Part shown: in pieces, positions 14,434 to 15,126 of the stretch | How positions within the stretch are numbered: the first letter of the stretch is position 1 | How the letters are laid out: the number at the start of each line of letters is the position of its first letter | NCBI GenBank assembly: GCA_043720715.1 | Contig: JAYSSF010000062.1 | Location: 1-15,126, forward strand | Length of the DNA: 15,126 nt | DNA from: JAYSSF01 sp043720715 | Lineage (GTDB): Bacteria; Patescibacteriota; Gracilibacteria; Absconditabacterales; Absconditicoccaceae | Direction: 5' to 3' | Position numbers and translations under genes: made by a program | Notes under the pieces: model-generated | The model's database searches: none | What the model saw: the letters and a program-made list of their open reading frames with translations, nothing else | Told to the model about the DNA's origin: nothing

Positions 14434-15026
14434 TATATATTCATAGTTGATTCCTCTAGTTCTTTTAGTTTTGAAATCATATCATTAATCATTTCTTTTG
14501 GTTTATCTCATAGTTGCTCTAATATTCAGTTGATGTTATCTTCTGTATCATTTCGATCTATTTTTTGTTTATTCTGTAATTTAGCATCTATTATGGTAAC
14601 TTGGGAATATATTTCTTTCATATTTTGTAAGCAACTATCTCGTTTTGAGCATAGATTTGGGAAATAAATTTGTAGTAATGCTGCCACTTCTTCACTATCT
14701 TTATTTATTTTTTCTGTATTAAAAACATCCATATTATCTATAAATATAGTTTTTTCTTTTGTGTGTGCACTGCAAGTGTTCTCAATTCGCATTATATATC
14801 TTTCTCTATCATGTTCTATAACTGCTATTTTGGCGGTTATTTTTTCTGCTACCTGTTGATATTTAAAATATTTTTCTTTTTGTAGGCTGAATTGTCTATC
14901 TTTTATGCTTACTCTTATGTTGTAAGTAAGAGCTAATAAAGATATTACTAGTGCTAGATATTCTGGTTTTGTTAAAAATTTGAATGTTGTTTTTAGAAAC
15001 ATAATTAAGTCACATATTACTTCCAT
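14433..15026 (-). CDS. Membrane-anchored coiled-coil protein, unknown
   Basis: 197 aa, not recognised. One membrane helix at about residues 22-37 (EYLALVISLLALTYNI), then a charged helical region (KDRQFSLQKEKYFKYQQVAE onward) and a C-terminal helix (KEMINDMISKLKELEES). Three Cys in the soluble part (TCSAH, NLCSK, DSCLQ). Two TGA codons encode Gly near the C terminus. The ATG at 15024-15026 is used; another ATG at 15000-15002 would still include the helix. The frame stays open into the right terminal repeat back to a TAG near 15102, so the repeat could carry its native upstream region. Confidence 0.7.
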
Positions 15027-15028
15027 TG

Positions 15029-15123
15029 CTTTAAGGAAACGATGATTAACCCATAGTACCCACCCTATTCTAAATATCAACCATATTTTCAGTCTATTTC
15101 ACTAGTTTGAATCTCCAGTTAGG
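15029..15123. repeat. Right arm of the 95-bp terminal inverted repeat
   Basis: Perfect reverse complement of 1-95. It ends in TCTCC-AGTTA-GGAGA (15112-15126), a 5-bp stem whose return arm is the last sequenced base. It lies directly upstream of the coiled-coil gene. Confidence 0.95.
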
Positions 15124-15126
15124 AGA

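Overview
The window looks like a chromosomal contig from a UGA-recoded Candidate Phyla Radiation bacterium (genetic code 25, as in Gracilibacteria/BD1-5 and Absconditabacteria/SR1). Most genes are chopped up by in-frame TGA under the standard code. They become full-length, recognisable proteins when TGA is read as glycine, and many TGA codons fall exactly at family-invariant glycines (EAGRGP, KGD and MGYGT in RNase HII; the GGHV editing motif of ThrRS; LAGC in a lipobox). All coordinates below use that reading. No start shows a Shine-Dalgarno motif.

Layout. Positions 1-95 and 15029-15123 form a perfect terminal inverted repeat with a small palindrome at the very tips. From 465 to 6579 everything is on the minus strand. 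In transcription order: an unknown 168-aa protein, a REP-associated tyrosine transposase (RAYT), an SGNH esterase, threonyl-tRNA synthetase (thrS), a short lipoprotein, an antitoxin/toxin pair, a four-helix membrane protein and an EVE-domain protein. Next on plus come an RRM RNA-binding protein with terminator and a six-helix membrane protein. It converges with zero spacing on a minus block: bifunctional (p)ppGpp synthetase/hydrolase (rel), tRNA-Gly(UCC), rsmG and an FtsB/DivIC-like protein. The last part has a 59-aa plus ORF, rnhB (minus), an Ala/Val-rich lipoprotein (plus), a Lys/Ala-rich 55-aa protein (minus), recX (plus) and a membrane-anchored coiled-coil protein (minus).

What stands out. 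(1) Three unrelated palindromic repeat families lie in frame inside three protein genes (thrS, rnhB and the RAYT), as Rickettsia palindromic elements do. The RAYT-embedded repeat resembles free palindromes elsewhere in the window, so it may be the REP family that the transposase recognises. (2) The last ~40 bp of thrS recur twice more downstream in the same orientation, bracketing a lipoprotein cassette and a toxin-antitoxin cassette, as if cargo accreted at the 3' end of thrS. (3) The toxin contains four in-frame TGA codons while its antitoxin has none, so the module is tied to the recoded translation system.

Housekeeping content (translation: thrS, tRNA-Gly, rsmG; stringent response: rel; replication/repair: rnhB, recX) argues for chromosome rather than phage or plasmid. 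The inverted ends are most simply an assembly-graph effect at a repeat, although a genuine inverted structure is not excluded.
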